Assembly (NCBI RefSeq): GCF_033807715.1
Contig: NC_084610.1
Location: 1,521,001-1,585,000, forward strand
Origin: Cololabis saira
Taxonomy: Eukaryota; Chordata; Actinopteri; Beloniformes; Belonidae
DNA: 64,000 nucleotides
Direction: 5' to 3'
The first letter of the stretch is position 1, and the number at the start of each line of letters is the position of its first letter. Positions 47,060-59,040 of this stretch are shown here, piece by piece. The position numbers and the translations under genes were made by a program. The notes beneath the pieces were generated by a model. It did not search any database, was not told the DNA's origin, and saw nothing but the letters and a program-made list of their open reading frames with translations.

Positions 47060-47460
47060 ACAGACACCGGCACGCATGAAAGTGGCCCCGCGGACCGGCG
47101 GCGCGGCGGGGGGGCGGGGGAGGCCCGGGGGGGGGGCCGGGGCTGCAGCGGTGTTTAGGAGAGTCACACTTGAGGCTTTTTACGACGCAGATCCAGTCAC
47201 TTTCGGCGCGAGCACTTCAATCTCAAACGTCGTCACGACCTCCGGTGTTACTGAGGACGTGTCGTGGGCGGGGCCGGGCCCCCGTGGGCGGGGCCGGCTG
47301 CCATGAAGGTGACGGAGACGATAGAGGAGGATGAGGAGGAGACGTTAAAGGAAAAGCAATTGGGCCAGAACTGCGTCACGTTGGAGAGAGAACGCTGCAG
47401 GGTTGTGACGCGCTCGTATCCCAGCTGGTGATGTCACGAGGCTACGCAGTGATGTGTTTG
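47060..47460 (+). promoter_or_regulatory. CpG-rich promoter-like block with short ORF
   Basis: 47085-47300 is very GC- and CpG-rich and ends with two GGGCGGGGCCGG boxes (about 47260 and 47287), a form bound by Sp1-type factors. Directly downstream an ATG at 47303 opens a 44-codon frame starting MKVTETIEEDEEETLKEKQL and ending YPSW. No TATA box is evident. It may be a promoter with a small first exon, or simply a CpG-rich patch; no partner exon was recognised. Confidence 0.3.
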
Positions 47461-48306
47461 CAGAGGTGTCAAGTAACGAAGTACAAATACTTTGTTAAAC
47501 TTCAGAGACATGTTATCATTTATCCTAACCTTTATTGGAATGTACATCCAAGTTTAGTTGCAGGAATCTGAGGGAACGGATGTAAGAACAAAACTGGACA
47601 AGAACATCTGAAACAACCACAACCAACCACAACCTTACTTAAGTAGAAATGTTGGTCATCTATACTTCACTGGAGTAATTATTTTTCAGACGACTTTTTA
47701 CTTTTACTCCTTACATTTTCACGCAATTATCTGTACTTTTTACTCCTTACATTTTAAAAACAGCCTCGTTACTCTATTTCATTTGGGCCTTTAATAAAAA
47801 CTATCCAGTTAAATTGCTCCATCCGGATAGAGTGAATTTGGTTGTGGTTGTTTCAGATGTTCTTGTCCAGTTTTGTTCTTACATCCGTTCCCTCAGATTC
47901 CTGCAACTAAACTTGGATGTACATTCCAATAAAGGTTAGGATAAATGATAACATGAACATGAAGTTTGACTTTTTGCACCATTACAATACTTATAGGCAA
48001 CTAGTCATCATATCTGCTGCTCTCTGAAACACATGTTAATGCTCAATAGTACACATATATGCTTCTTTAATATATTTGCATTATACTAAGATACATTCAT
48101 TTTCAATGGCTTTTGTCCTTAATGGCTTTTTCCCCCCTTACATTACTTTTACTTTTATACTTTAAGTAGTTTAGAAACCAGTACTTTTATACTTTTACTT
48201 GAGTAAAAAACTCGAGTTGATACTTCAACTTCTACAGGAGTATTTCTAAACTCTAGTATCTATACTTCTACCTGAGTAATGAATGTGAATACTGAAGACA
48301 CCTCTG
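47461..48306. mobile_element. hAT element with internal inverted self-duplication
   Basis: CAGAGGTGTCAAGTAACGAA at the left, GACACCTCTG at the right; flanking 8-mers TGTGTTTG and TGCCTTTG agree at six positions. A segment of about 125 bp at 47506-47634 is the complement of 47833-47955 (e.g. GGATGTACATTCCAATAAAG). The left copy interrupts the sequence that normally runs from the terminus, so it is probably the added one. Confidence 0.8.
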
Positions 48307-48762
48307 TGCCTTTGACGGGTTCTCGCTGTGAGCAGATCTGTCTCAAAGTCTCTGATCGGGTCTGTGATGTCACAGGACTCCGGCCAGTTTGGTGCCACAA
48401 AAACCCTCCCAAGGCATTTTGGTGCACCAAAACCAAAAGAAACGCTCGGATTGAAGTCTGTCCAAAGCCTTAAAGGGGCGCAGTTTGACCGAGTGACGCA
48501 TGGTGCGTTTCGTTTCTACTCCAAAGTTGGATTTACAACATGATGAAGCAACAGTGAGCAGTGAGAGAAACAACCGGAGTGAAATTCTTGTTTGACCTGA
48601 CTGGGCCAAATAAACCTGATTCTGATTCTGATAATACCCGTCTAATTTGGGTGTTTATTAAACTTTTGTCTTATTTAATTGCATTAAATCCGATGTAGCG
48701 CTTTTTTTTTCTTTTTCATTAATTCATTTATTTTTTTATTTATACTGTCTAGCTTTAATACT
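48307..48762. other. Single-copy sequence with retroposon-like tail
   Basis: 48560-48636 ends AATAAACCTGATTCTGATTC, a tail typical of fish retroposons. The rest is not recognised. Confidence 0.4.
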
Positions 48763-49604
48763 TAATTAAAGCTGCAAGCAGAGATGAACGGGCCCTCAAG
48801 GGTACAATTTCCACCAATAAAGGTCAAGGACTCAAAACTAAGTCCGATGACACCACCCACGACTCTTTATGTGAAACCATTGAAAAGTTATGGCAGAAAA
48901 TAGGAACTATCACATATTGACCAATCAGAAGAAGGGGCGGGGCTAATTTGCACCAATTAAGGTGAAAGAGTCAAAACAAAGTCTGATGACACCACCCACT
49001 AGTCTTTATGTCAAATCATTCAAAAGTTATGGCAGAAAGTAGGATCTATCAAATATGGACCAATCAGATGAAGGGGGTGCGCGCTTTTTGGCGTCTATTT
49101 TCGCCACGGTAACGCTTTTGACTGAGAAAAGTAATGCCCATCGTCGCAGGATGGAGACGCACATTTTGATGTATAACACACCTGGGTGCACGTTACGGAT
49201 CGGGCCGTATTAACTGCCGAAGGAATGGCATAAATTGCGCCAAAATTACACGATTAATTCAAAATGGCTGATTTCTTGTTCGGTTTGGGCCATGGAGCCA
49301 AGAGACTTTTCTTTAAGTTGCGACATGATACAGGTGTGTACCGATTTTCGTGCATGTACGTCAAACCGTACTGTGGGGCTTGAGGCATGAAGTTTTCTAG
49401 GGGGCGCTGTTGAGCCATTAGGCCACGCCCATTAATGCAAACCATTAAATATCAAATTTATCACTGCAAAATTTGGTAACTTTTGGGGCACGTTTAGGGG
49501 CAAAAAGGCCCTCCTTTCGTTGGAAAAAAAAAAAAGAAAAAAAAAAAACAGAACGAGAACATCTCCTACAGATACAATACTGTAAGTGCTCAGGCCCTAA
49601 TTAT
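48763..49604 (-). mobile_element. GGGCCC-type dispersed repeat, long copy
   Basis: One end ATTAAAGCTGCAAGCAGAGA, the other TGTAAGTGCTCAGGCCCTAA. It includes an internal duplication of about 165 bp (48815-48975 and 48955-49080, each with AAGTC(C/T)GATGACACCACCCA). The half from about 49130 matches 4013-4430 inverted. Class undetermined. Confidence 0.65.
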
Positions 49605-50139
49605 TACTTAACAGAATTTTCAGTTGTTTATTTATCATTATTATTAATATTTTTTTCGATGAATTGTGTAATGTTTTGTCCATAAATTAATTAGGAGGTA
49701 GACTGTGTATCTTTTTTCTCAACCCTTCGAGATTTACAGTATTTTTATGGTGTCAATATCTATTTCCATACAGAAATAATGTGATACTCAATGTAAATAT
49801 GTCATTGATTCCTGTTCTTCTGTGCCTTGCCCCCTGATAAAAATACATAAAAAAAAAAATAATAATAATCCGATGTCCGCCCAGTCCTGTTGGGTCTGTG
49901 TCGCTACGCTGCTCGGGCGTTTTCTATGATCTAATATTGCAAACGACAGCTGGCGGCGGCTAATCCTACGTTTGGGAATTTACTGAGGTTGCCGCTGGTC
50001 AGAGGTCGGCTGGGGCGTGACGTCGGCCCCGCCGACCTCTGACTGGACGCCGTGTTCCTGCAGCCGGCTGTTTGGTCTTTAGAACATACTGTGCCACCTT
50101 AAAAGATCTTTGAAGACTTTCCTCATGGACGGCCGTGCG
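49605..50139. other. AT-rich then single-copy sequence
   Basis: 49605-49870 ends in an A-rich ATAATAATAAT tract and may be a retroposon end. The remainder is unrecognised. Confidence 0.4.
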
Positions 50140-50909
50140 CAGTACTCGAGTTGTAAAAAAAAATCAGGGGGGATGGTGGATTTTATCATATGGGGAATAT
50201 AAAATATATTACAAATAATAGCAGTGACCAAAACAGCTGCAGAAATACTGCATGAATGACATAGCAGCAGTTAAATGCAGCCTTCTGTAAGCTTTAAATA
50301 TCCACTGGACTTACATCAAATACATCAAAACACAACAATAAAAAACACTTTTCTGAACTTATCAATATGACTCTGTCCTTCACAGGATAAGTAACATGGA
50401 TCACTGCAAAAACTCTAAATCTTAACAAGAATATTTGTCTTATTTCTAGTTAAAATGTCTCATTTTAGTAAAACAAATCTCATTACACTTAAAACAAGAC
50501 TCATCACTGGAAAAAACAACAATTTTCACCTGTTTCAAGTAGATTTTCACTTGAAATAAGTAGAAAAATCTGCCAGTGGAACAAGATTTTTTTGATTGTA
50601 ATAAGAAGATAAATCTTGTCCCACTGGCAGATTTTCCTACTTATTTTGAGTGAAAATTAACTTAAAACAGGTGAAAATTGTCAAATAAGTTATTTTTCTG
50701 GTGTTATTTTTCTGGTGATGACTCTAAATGTTGAAATAGCAGTAAAACCACATTCATTGATGAAATGACATAAGGGATGGAAAGGAGGGATGGCAGTTTT
50801 ACAGGGGGGATGATTTGGACTGTTTTTATTTCAGGGGGGAGGATTTGGACCGTTTTTATTTCAGGGGGGGGATGTCATCCCCCCTCATCCCGCCCCAACT
50901 CCAGTACTG
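50140..50909 (+). mobile_element. hAT-type palindromic element, copy 3
   Basis: CAGTACTCGAGTTG and CAACTCCAGTACTG ends; flanking 8-mers GCCGTGCG and TCCGTGTG match at six positions. Near its right end the GGGGGGATGATTTGGACTG segment is duplicated (around 50803-50865). Central hairpin as in copy 2. Confidence 0.88.
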
Positions 50910-52062
50910 TCCGTGTGGCTTGCATATAAAAGCAGCCGTGTCAGGGCCGGGTAGCGGCCCAGACCGGTCCGGGTGACTCTGATGAAAGACTGCGAGCTCC
51001 TGTGCGGAGACGACCTCCCCCTCCTCATCCTCCTCATCCTCCTTATCATCCACATGCAGAAGCAGGAGTGGATATTTGGGGGGGTGGGACGGTTTAAACG
51101 CCACGAGGGATGACCAGGGTGAAACCACGGTCAGCGCCGCGATCTGGGTCACAACTTTTAATTGTATTTTCAGGCATCTCGGATTTTTTTTTTTTTTTTT
51201 TAGCTCTGTGAAGAATTTAAAGGGAAGAGAAGATGGTGAAATGAAATAAATCAGCATATGAAAGGGGGGGGGGGGGGGGGGTAATGATGGCTACGGAGGG
51301 GGGGGGGCTGGTCTCAGCGGGTATTTCAGCCAACTTGCTTGTCAAGACTGATGCAGCAGCCGACAGCTCTGACAAGAGTTAGCAGAGGTCCTTCTCCTTC
51401 AGTGACAGGGGAGTGGCGGGGGGGCCGGTGGGGGGACATGGGCGCTCAGTAACTCTCGACAGCCGGGGTCGCAGCACCAGCTTCCGGCGGGTTGCGTTCA
51501 GACCGACCCGCCTGTCATGACTCATGAAGTTTGCCGTTACGGAGACAGAAGACAGGCCGAGGAGATAAAGTGGGGGGGGGCCAGGTGAGGGGTGAGACGC
51601 CTCTACACGCGCCCCCACGTGTTCCCACGATGTGAAGGATGTGCATCCTAATACCTGCCGCTCGGGGGTCAGAGCTGCTGCCTGAGAGAAGAGGGAGATG
51701 TTCATGGGAGCATCCAACCCTGTACCCATCCAATTACTGCTGAAATATTTCCTTTTCTGCAGAACTGAGGACTTAAAACGTCACTTTTAAACCTCCAAAA
51801 GAGTCACCGTAAAACCAGTAACCAAAAAATGAGGCGATGAGTTTCACCACAAACTCATTTAGTTGTGCTGATCCACCTGAATAAAACTTAACTGTATTAT
51901 TATTCCCATCTGTATTATCTGTGTGGTCTTTTAAACATCGGCCTTTGTGTTGCTTTTAAATGCATCTTGTAAATTGAGAATCTCGTTCGGTTCTAGTTTC
52001 GACTTTATTTTGTGCGTTTAAATACTAATTTTTTTGATGCCCTTTTAAAAAAAGGAAACAAC
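50910..52062. other. Single-copy sequence with G tracts
   Basis: An 18-base G tract at 51264-51281 and G-rich runs at 51297-51307. GC-rich frames on the minus strand at 51379-51733 have no domain. Nothing else recognised. Confidence 0.45.
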
Positions 52063-53248
52063 TCATTCACTCACTCATCTTCTTCCGCTTATCCGTTCCC
52101 CGGTCGATGGGGCAGCAGACTCAGCAGGGATGCCCAGACTTCCTTCACCCCAGACACTTCCTCCAGCTCTTCCGAGGGGAGTCTGAGGCGTTCCCAGGCC
52201 AGCCGAGAGACATAGTCTCTCCAGCGTGTCCTGGGTCTTCCCCGGGGTCTCCTCCCGGAGGGACATGCCTGGAACACCTCCCTAGAGAAGCGTCCAGGAG
52301 GCATCCGATACAGATGCCCAAGCCACCTCAGCTGACTCCTCTCAATGTGAAGGAGCAGCGGCTCGACTCCGAGCTCCTCCCGGGGAGTGTCCAGCCGCCC
52401 TGCGGAGGAAACTCATCTCTAAGGGAGCGTCCAGCCACCCTGCGGAGGAAACTCATCTCTAAGGGAGCGTCCAGCCGCCCTGCGGAGGAAACTCATCTCT
52501 AAGGGAGCGTCCATCCACCCTGCGGAGGAAACTCATCTCTAAGGGAGCGTCCAGCCGCCCTGCGGAGGAAACTCATCTCTAAGGGAGTGTCCAGCTGCCC
52601 TGCGGAGGAAACTCATCTCTAAGGGAGTGTCCAGCCGCCCTGCGGAGGAAACTCATCTCTAAGGGAGCGTCCAGCCACCCTGCGGAGGAAACTCATCTCT
52701 AAGGGAGCGTCCAGCTACCCTGCGGAGGAAACTCATCTCGGCCGCTTGTATCAGCGATCTTGTCCTTTCGGTCACTACCCAAAGTTCATGACCATAGGTG
52801 AGGGTAGGTGCGTAGATTGACCGGTAAATCGAGAGCTTCACCTTTCGACTCAGCTCCTTCTTCACCACAACGGTCCGGTACATCGACCGCATAACTGCAG
52901 ACTCTGCACCGATCCGTCTGTCAATCTCACGCTCCATCGTTCCCTCACTTGTGAACAAGACCCCGAGATACTTGAACTCCTCCACCTGAGGCAGGACTTC
53001 TCCACCCACCCAGAGAAGGCACGCCACCCTTTCCCGGTGGAGAAACCATGGCCTTGGTTTTGGAGGTGCTGATTCTCATCCCTGCCGCGTCGCACTCGGG
53101 CTCAAACCGCCCCAGCACATGCTGAAGGTCCCAGTCCAATGAAGCCAACAGGACAACATCATCCGCAAAAAGCAGAGATGAAATCCTGTGGTTCCCAAAC
53201 CGGATCCCCTCCGGCCCCTGGCTACGCCTAGAAATCCTATCCATAAAA
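52063..53248 (-). mobile_element. Rex3/RTE LINE 3' part, 5'-truncated and broken
   Basis: On the minus strand, from the 5' side: RISSLLFADDVVLLAS (catalytic FADD near 53140-53175), AAGMRISTSKTKAMV, EEFKYLGVLFTSEGTMEREI, YRTVVVKKELSRKVKLSIYR, TLTYGHELWVVTERTR, MSFLRRVAGRSLRD, then after a tandem array GRRPRGRPRTRWRDYVSRLA and VWASLLSLLP. The order fits a Rex3-like RTE LINE. The TCATTCACTCACTCATC end is its usual short-repeat tail. It is dead: 5' truncation at about 53248, frameshifts near 53010-53040, and a 40-bp minisatellite. Confidence 0.9.
52391..52739. repeat. 40-bp minisatellite inside the Rex3 frame, 9 copies
   Basis: Units start CCAGCCGCCCTGCGGAGGAA every 40 bp from 52391 to 52711. 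On the minus strand each encodes the FLRRVAGRSLRDE segment. Because 40 is not a multiple of three, every added unit shifts the frame. Confidence 0.97.
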
Positions 53249-53407
53249 TTGTCTATTTGTCATAGAGGTTGGTGCCGAGTGGATCTGGGCACGTCCAGTC
53301 GGGTCTGGTCCCCCTCCCGTCCGCGTCTTCGTGGATCCAGTTTTTTTCTGCAGACGTCGGTTCTGCCTCCTGGAAAACAAAGTCCATAGGAACCAGGCAA
53401 ATGTCAA
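53249..53407. other. Single-copy sequence
   Basis: Nothing recognised. Confidence 0.4.
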
Positions 53408-54031
53408 TGACTGTGTTTCCATGCATTCAATAACCCTTTAAAACCCGAATATTGGCAATAACCCGAATTTGCACGGCCATGTAAACACCAATAACCCCTT
53501 TGAAAAAAACGAATTTGCTCATATTCGGGTTTTTAAAAACCCCAATATGAGCCCTGGGTTACTCCTTTTAAAACCCGAATATTCAGTCATGTAAAGACCA
53601 AACGGAATATCCCCATCAAACGGAACAGGAATTTGTTTTCTGCACATGCTCTGTTCACAAGGAATCCTGGTCTTTTGAGTCCAGGAAGTTCTTATAAACA
53701 CGGAGAAACCAAGACCAGGAGGAGACTAATCACTTCATAAATGTAATGAAGGATATGAACATTTCTGCATTTGTAGACGGTAGAAAGTACCGGGATAGAA
53801 GATTTACAAGAAGGAGAGAGAAAAGTTGCGCGAAGCAGCATTTGTTTTGAATTTGGATACAGGAAGAAGAAGCAGAAATGGCGGTAATTGCGTCATGATG
53901 TTCTCCGTGCGTCGCTGGTTTGATCCAGATATCCTGAATGATTAATTACCATGTAAACGGAATATTCCCAATGTTTCAGTAACCGGAATATTAGCAATAA
54001 CCCCAATTTTGACTGCATGTAAACGTAGTCA
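53408..54031. mobile_element. GTTTACATGC-ended element, copy 2
   Basis: TGACTGTGTTTCCATGC at the left and GCATGTAAACGTAGTCA at the right. TGTCAA lies at 53402-53407 and 54033-54038, one base off a clean duplication. Inverted relative to copy 1. Contains the empty TTAA site (53533-53536) and a frameshifted version of the Myb/SANT-like relic at 53743-53940. Confidence 0.8.
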
Positions 54032-54439
54032 GTGTCAACCAAAGATCTGTGACATCTTAGACGACTGTAGTCCTGGCTGGAGCTGCGGAGCTTCCAGATG
54101 TTGCTGAAGCCGGGGTTAGGTGTGCATGGACCGTTCTGGGACTTGTCCGCTCCAAACTGTTCCGGTTTTTGGGTTAACGGGGGGATTTGGACGGTTTCGG
54201 CTCGCCGGCTCCTCCATGGATCGATGTTTCAGAACCTGGTCTGATTCTGCTCTGACGGACACTCATCGGTCCAAACTGTAGACACGTCCAGCTTTCATTT
54301 TGGCACCTAAAGGAAAGGAAGTGAGCGGGTGCTCTAATAAAACCTGTAAACCCAGTCTGCACTGTGGTGTGCACTTAGAGAAAAAGAAAGAGCCCCCCGA
54401 CATGTAAAGCATTCGTAATTGGCCAGTTCTTCTGGCTTC
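54032..54439. other. Single-copy sequence, nothing recognised
   Basis: No repeat or exon identified. Confidence 0.4.
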
Positions 54440-55090
54440 CTCAAAAGTCTTTGTTTTATTTCCCCTCAATGCTCAGAAAAACTGCTTGCTTCTCTCGATT
54501 CCCCCCCGTCTGCCATTGTCCTCGCCGAGCCTTTCAAGCCGCCCGCACAAACACGTTCTCTAAACCAATTGTCGGTAATAAGAGTTCAGCAGATCCAACC
54601 ATGAATATGCATATTAATCTCACACCGCAGCACATTCCTGTAAGGGTCCACCAAAAAGAAGTTTTCATCCAATTATACTTCTAAATCAGCAATAATTACA
54701 ACCCTATACATCATCTGCATTTTTCAATTAATATTCAAATCTTGTATAGGGTTTTGCATGCAAATGTATAATATATTCAGGATTAGGTATATTACAGTTA
54801 AATCTATCTCTATCCAGCCTCTACCTTGCTTCTCCTTAATAAGCTGTGTTCCCTGGTAATGTTCCTGAACTTATTATAATGCAATATGCTCAGGCATAAG
54901 AATCACACGTCCTTAATATTATTTCTTGCAATTAACATGGAGCCGAAAATACAGAGGGCCTGCTTCGTTAATTTGCACAGGCACTCACATATAATGCAAA
55001 ACAGAGGGGGAATAAACAGGTCTCTGTCTGGCTTCTGCACACACGCTCGAGTCAGTCAAGTGTTGCAAATCTAATTTAAATATACAAATG
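54440..55090. promoter_or_regulatory. Candidate conserved noncoding element with POU octamer
   Basis: Long AT-rich repeat-free block. Exact octamer complement ATGCAAAT at 54758-54765, plus ATGCATATTAATCTC and TCAATTAATATTC homeodomain-type sites. No supported frame. The most enhancer-like stretch of this region, but conservation is untested. Confidence 0.35.
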
Positions 55091-56110
55091 TTTTGTTTTG
55101 TCCATTTCCCTCAACTTGACTGGGCCGCGCGGCGTAGCGCCGGATGGGAAGCGGCGCTGCTTAGTATGGCTGCCCATCACTCAGAGGGGACCGCCGCAGC
55201 GCTCTAAGACATTTGTCAATATTTTGTGCATTTTCTTTCCGTCCAATTTATATGTCCTATAGTGGGAAAGCTCGGGGGACTTCAATTAGAGACGTACCTG
55301 TGTCCGCTACTCTGGTCTACAGCTCCCAGGAGCCCTTGTGCTTTCATATTGAATCATGGATAGACAGTTAATATTCCAGCGGAAAGGAGGATCTATAAAG
55401 TCACCACCATAAAGCAGGGAGAAGTCTCTGTAACATCCAAATAATAGCAGTAAATAAAGAGCTTACACCTGTACGGCGAAGGCCAGGTCCGCCGGCGGGA
55501 GGAGGCTGACTGGCCCGCAGACGACAGTAAACGCTCCGGGTAAAGAACAGTGAGCTGTGTTAATGGATAGGTTTATTTTAAAGCGTGCCATCTGCCATCA
55601 ATCACGCAAAAATATGGGGATAGCACAGAGGCAAGGTAGCTTAAAGTCCCCTCTTTGTGCCTGTCCTCCTGCTCCTTCAGCGGGAGCCCGATAAAGACGT
55701 GTCTGGGAGGACGGCTGCTCCGGTACGGAGGATCCCTGGGAGGATAAAGCATCAAACCCACTCAGCAGCACCACTAACAATAATAAAAATGCCTCGGCTT
55801 AAAGGTGACATTCCCAATTTACGATTATTTGTGTCTATAAAGTGTATTCCTTGGCTCCTGACTCATTCGCGCCCCTCCCTTACAGGAACAATGCATTAAG
55901 GAGGTGGGTGTCGAGGGTAAATGGAAATTCTATCCATTTTATTAAACCGACAGGCCCCACTATACCTGAGACTTTCAATTTTGCCGGCGTGACCTCCAAG
56001 GAGACATTTCTGTCTGTTCTCTGTCTACCTTCGCCTCATTCAATTCCCTGATTCCCCGTTCGCCGCGACCAGCCCCTCGGAGCACCCGGGGGCCCGCGCA
56101 GCCGTTATGG
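55091..56110. promoter_or_regulatory. Candidate conserved noncoding elements
   Basis: Repeat-free, with blocks near 55190-55260 (TGTCAATATTTTGTGC) and 55860-56060 (CAATGCATTAAGGAGGTGGG, TTTATTAAACCGACAGG). Texture-based; boundaries arbitrary. Confidence 0.3.
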
Positions 56111-56732
56111 ATGAGCTCCGAGGCAATTCAGAAATAGAGGAGAGGAGCGTAGATCTCCGCTCCCCTCAAAGATTTACTTCAGGGGGCAAGACGGATGAAA
56201 TCAGCCTTTGTATCTCTTTTAGTGATTGTTTTTCCTTCTGTTCTTTCTCCTTTTTTTTTTTTTTTACCCTGTGCAAAAGGAGGGCGTTCAATAGGAAACG
56301 TGATGGATTAAGAGGTCCAGATGGAAGCAAAACTAACAAGGAGGGTTGGAGATGTGGTGTAAACCTGAGTGATGTAGCGGTCGGGGCCAGCTGATGCAGC
56401 TGTGATGTCTCCTCCAAACACCTAACGTGCACCGAGACTCGCTTGATTTGTTGTGTTTTCTATAGGTGAAGGGAAGTATTGATAAATGTAGGACGGTAAG
56501 TGATTTCTCAGGTTTGGATAATGTAGCCCTGGGATGGACCGGCGACTTGTCACCAGTTGACAGGTCCAAATGGATCGACCCCAACTCCCCTGCAGCCCCG
56601 AACAGGATGGAGCAGGTGTAGAAAAAGGATGGGCGGCCAGTTCTCGTAGCAGCCGGGTCTTTCAGTCAGCCCACCTTAATTTCAGATCATTTCATGGTGG
56701 ATGAATCACACCACCCACCAACGGGCGGCCCG
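56111..56732. other. Single-copy sequence, nothing recognised
   Basis: No exon or repeat terminus; a poly-T tract near 56250. Confidence 0.4.
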
Positions 56733-57516
56733 TCGGACCCCCTGTCCTGCATGTATCCGTGTCCAAACACACCCGATCGATTCAATTCAATTCAATTTTA
56801 TTTATATAGCGTCTAATACAACAGATGTTGTCTCTAGATGCTTTCCAGAACATGAACATAAACATTAACATAAACCCCCGAGCAATTATTATATAAACAA
56901 TGGCAGGTAAAAACTCCCCTAGTGGGAGAAAAGCCTTAAGCCAAACAGTGGCAAGAAAAACTCCCCTTTAGGAGGGAAGAAACCTTGAGCAGGACCAGGC
57001 TCATAAGGGGGGACCCTCCTGCCGAAGGCCAGACTGGGGGAGTCGGGGACGGCAACAGCACACAGCAGGCAGGTGGAAGCAGCAACGGGATGACCAGAGG
57101 GGGGGGGGGAGGACATCAGCAGCACACAGCAGACATCCACGTAGGCAGGTGGAAGCAGCAACGGGATGACCAGGGATGGGGGGGGGGGAACCGGGACTGC
57201 AGGCCAGCACGCAGTTCCCGAAGCTCCGGCCTGCAAACATGCACAAAAGAGAAAAAAGGGGGGCCGGCACAAGAAACTACAGGAACGATGGACAAAAACG
57301 ATAGCTATGAGATATTTAAAATAAATAAAAATAGAAATGGAGAAGAGAGGAAGGGAAAAGGAGAGCGGAGGAAATCGGATCATCATCAGCTCATCACCAC
57401 GGCCTACGCGAGTCTGTCCATAACCCACTCATTTAAACCCGGAGCGTTAAAGCGGAGCAACATCCCAAACATGCAGGACAGGACCCGGTCCTGAGGACCG
57501 GGTTTGAAAAGCACTG
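56733..57516. mobile_element. Eroded hAT MITE hosting an L2 tail
   Basis: The right end, read inward, CCAGTGCTTTTCAAACCCGG then CTGTCCTGCATGTTTGGG; the left part reads CCCCCTGTCCTGCATGTATC. This resembles the CAGTGGTTCTCAA-type hAT MITE at 45239-45462. The left terminus is too eroded to place exactly. Confidence 0.5.
56779..57390 (-). mobile_element. L2 3' UTR with two minisatellite units
   Basis: (ATTGA)n tail at the left, then TTATATAGCGTCTAATACAA, CAAACAGTGGCAAG and AGGGCCAGACTGGGG-like blocks. Two GCAGGTGGAAGCAGCAACGG units (57066 and 57143) are separated by an irregular insert. The 5' part uses the CATGCACAAAAGAG version, also at 10720 and 60250. Confidence 0.85.
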
Positions 57517-58219
57517 GCTTAGGCCAATAGGTGTGTGTACCAAAACAGAAATTAAAATAAATTAAATATCTCCATTTGCTCTAAATATCACGCCTCCCCT
57601 CCAGACTCCGTCCCAGTTCACTCGTTTGCAGGTCGCTACAGGAACTTCGGGGATAAACAGGGGCGATTACACCAAATGCACAAATGGCAGCAGCTGAGAG
57701 GTTTTTCAGATCCTGCATGTTTCCGATTTCCAAAAGCGTAAATGTTTATCTCTGGTGGCTGGTTTGACTTAGATTAAACGGTTTGATTGATAAAACATTC
57801 TTATATTTCTCAATCAAAACATGGCAGGATCTGGCTGAATCACAGACGGAAGTGGTGCAAGGCGACGAGATCGCTTTGAAGCCCAAAACGTCTGCAGGGC
57901 CAACAAATCTGAATTCCCATCACTCAACGGCGTACAGTAGCTGCTCTAAAGTAAATATTTGGATGGTACCGTGATGGGAGATATTGAAAATAAGATAAAG
58001 TGCATGTTCCTCCTTGAGTAAGGAAGTGATGCATGTGGTAAGTGACCACTGGCTTTAACAAGCAACACTCCAACAGCTCTCTGAGCAGCAGCAGATCTGC
58101 AGGTTTAGATAAGAGGATCAGATGAGAAGCAGATCTAATAGTTTCAACTTTGGCAGTGACTTGCAAAAACATGGGAGCGATTTATCAGTATCAGACCTCA
58201 GAGACAGAAACTGGGTTTG
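57517..58219. other. Single-copy sequence, nothing recognised
   Basis: No exon or repeat identified. Confidence 0.4.
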
Positions 58220-59040
58220 TTATTTTGAGAGGAGCCATTATTCCTGGAAGAGGGCCGGTCGCGGCTGCGTTCGGTGACATGCTTAATTGATAAGAGGCTT
58301 TTAAGGTTTTTCCACGCTATCCATCATTAAATTTGCCATGGAAATCAACACAAGCCCGAATGGTGCAAATCCAATGTTCTGCCAATAATGCGCCCTGGCA
58401 AAATTTCAAAAACGGCGTCCAGAGAGAGCGAATCTCTCTCCCCATCAGCAGCAGAGCTTTTTATCGGGACACGGATCGTCTGCAGCAGGAGCGTCCCGGC
58501 TGCCGAGAGGGGAACCTCCTGGACAGGAAACAGACGCTGCTTTTGCTTCAGTCTCCGTTGCAGGGAGGTGACGGCACATAAAGTATTCCTTTGAAGGATG
58601 GTCGGAGAAAGGAAGCCGCGTGAGCCGCAGCCAAGTTTTTATTGAGTTATGGACGTTTTCAGTAAAGAGCCTCCAAGAGCGGCACTCCTCAAAGCGACTG
58701 AGCTCACACTTAGCACGGATAATATAAATGGAATTGTCGACATTCGTATTTCCTTATTCACCCCCCCCCCCCCCCCCCCCCCTCTCTGTTAAATGTCTCT
58801 TTTATGGCTGCAAAGCGGTGCAGGAACAGCTGAAGAGCACATGTGGAGTATCAGATGTGTCTGTGTGGCCACGGTGCAGCGTAGAAGGTAGAAACCAAGC
58901 CCCTCTTAATCGTCTGTCGTGATTGGAGCTCTCGGATCATAAATGCATCTCCGTGACAAGCGTGGCGTAATGTGGCAGATGAATTACCGACGACAGAAAT
59001 CACATCAGAGGGCTGAAAATAAGAGCAGTTGGTAGCCAAA
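58220..59040. promoter_or_regulatory. Candidate conserved noncoding elements
   Basis: Two repeat-free blocks (58260-58440 and 58890-59040) flank a 22-base C tract at 58761-58782. Motifs include TGCTTAATTGATAAG, CCATCATTAAATTTGCC and GGATCATAAATGCATC. Texture-based. Confidence 0.3.
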
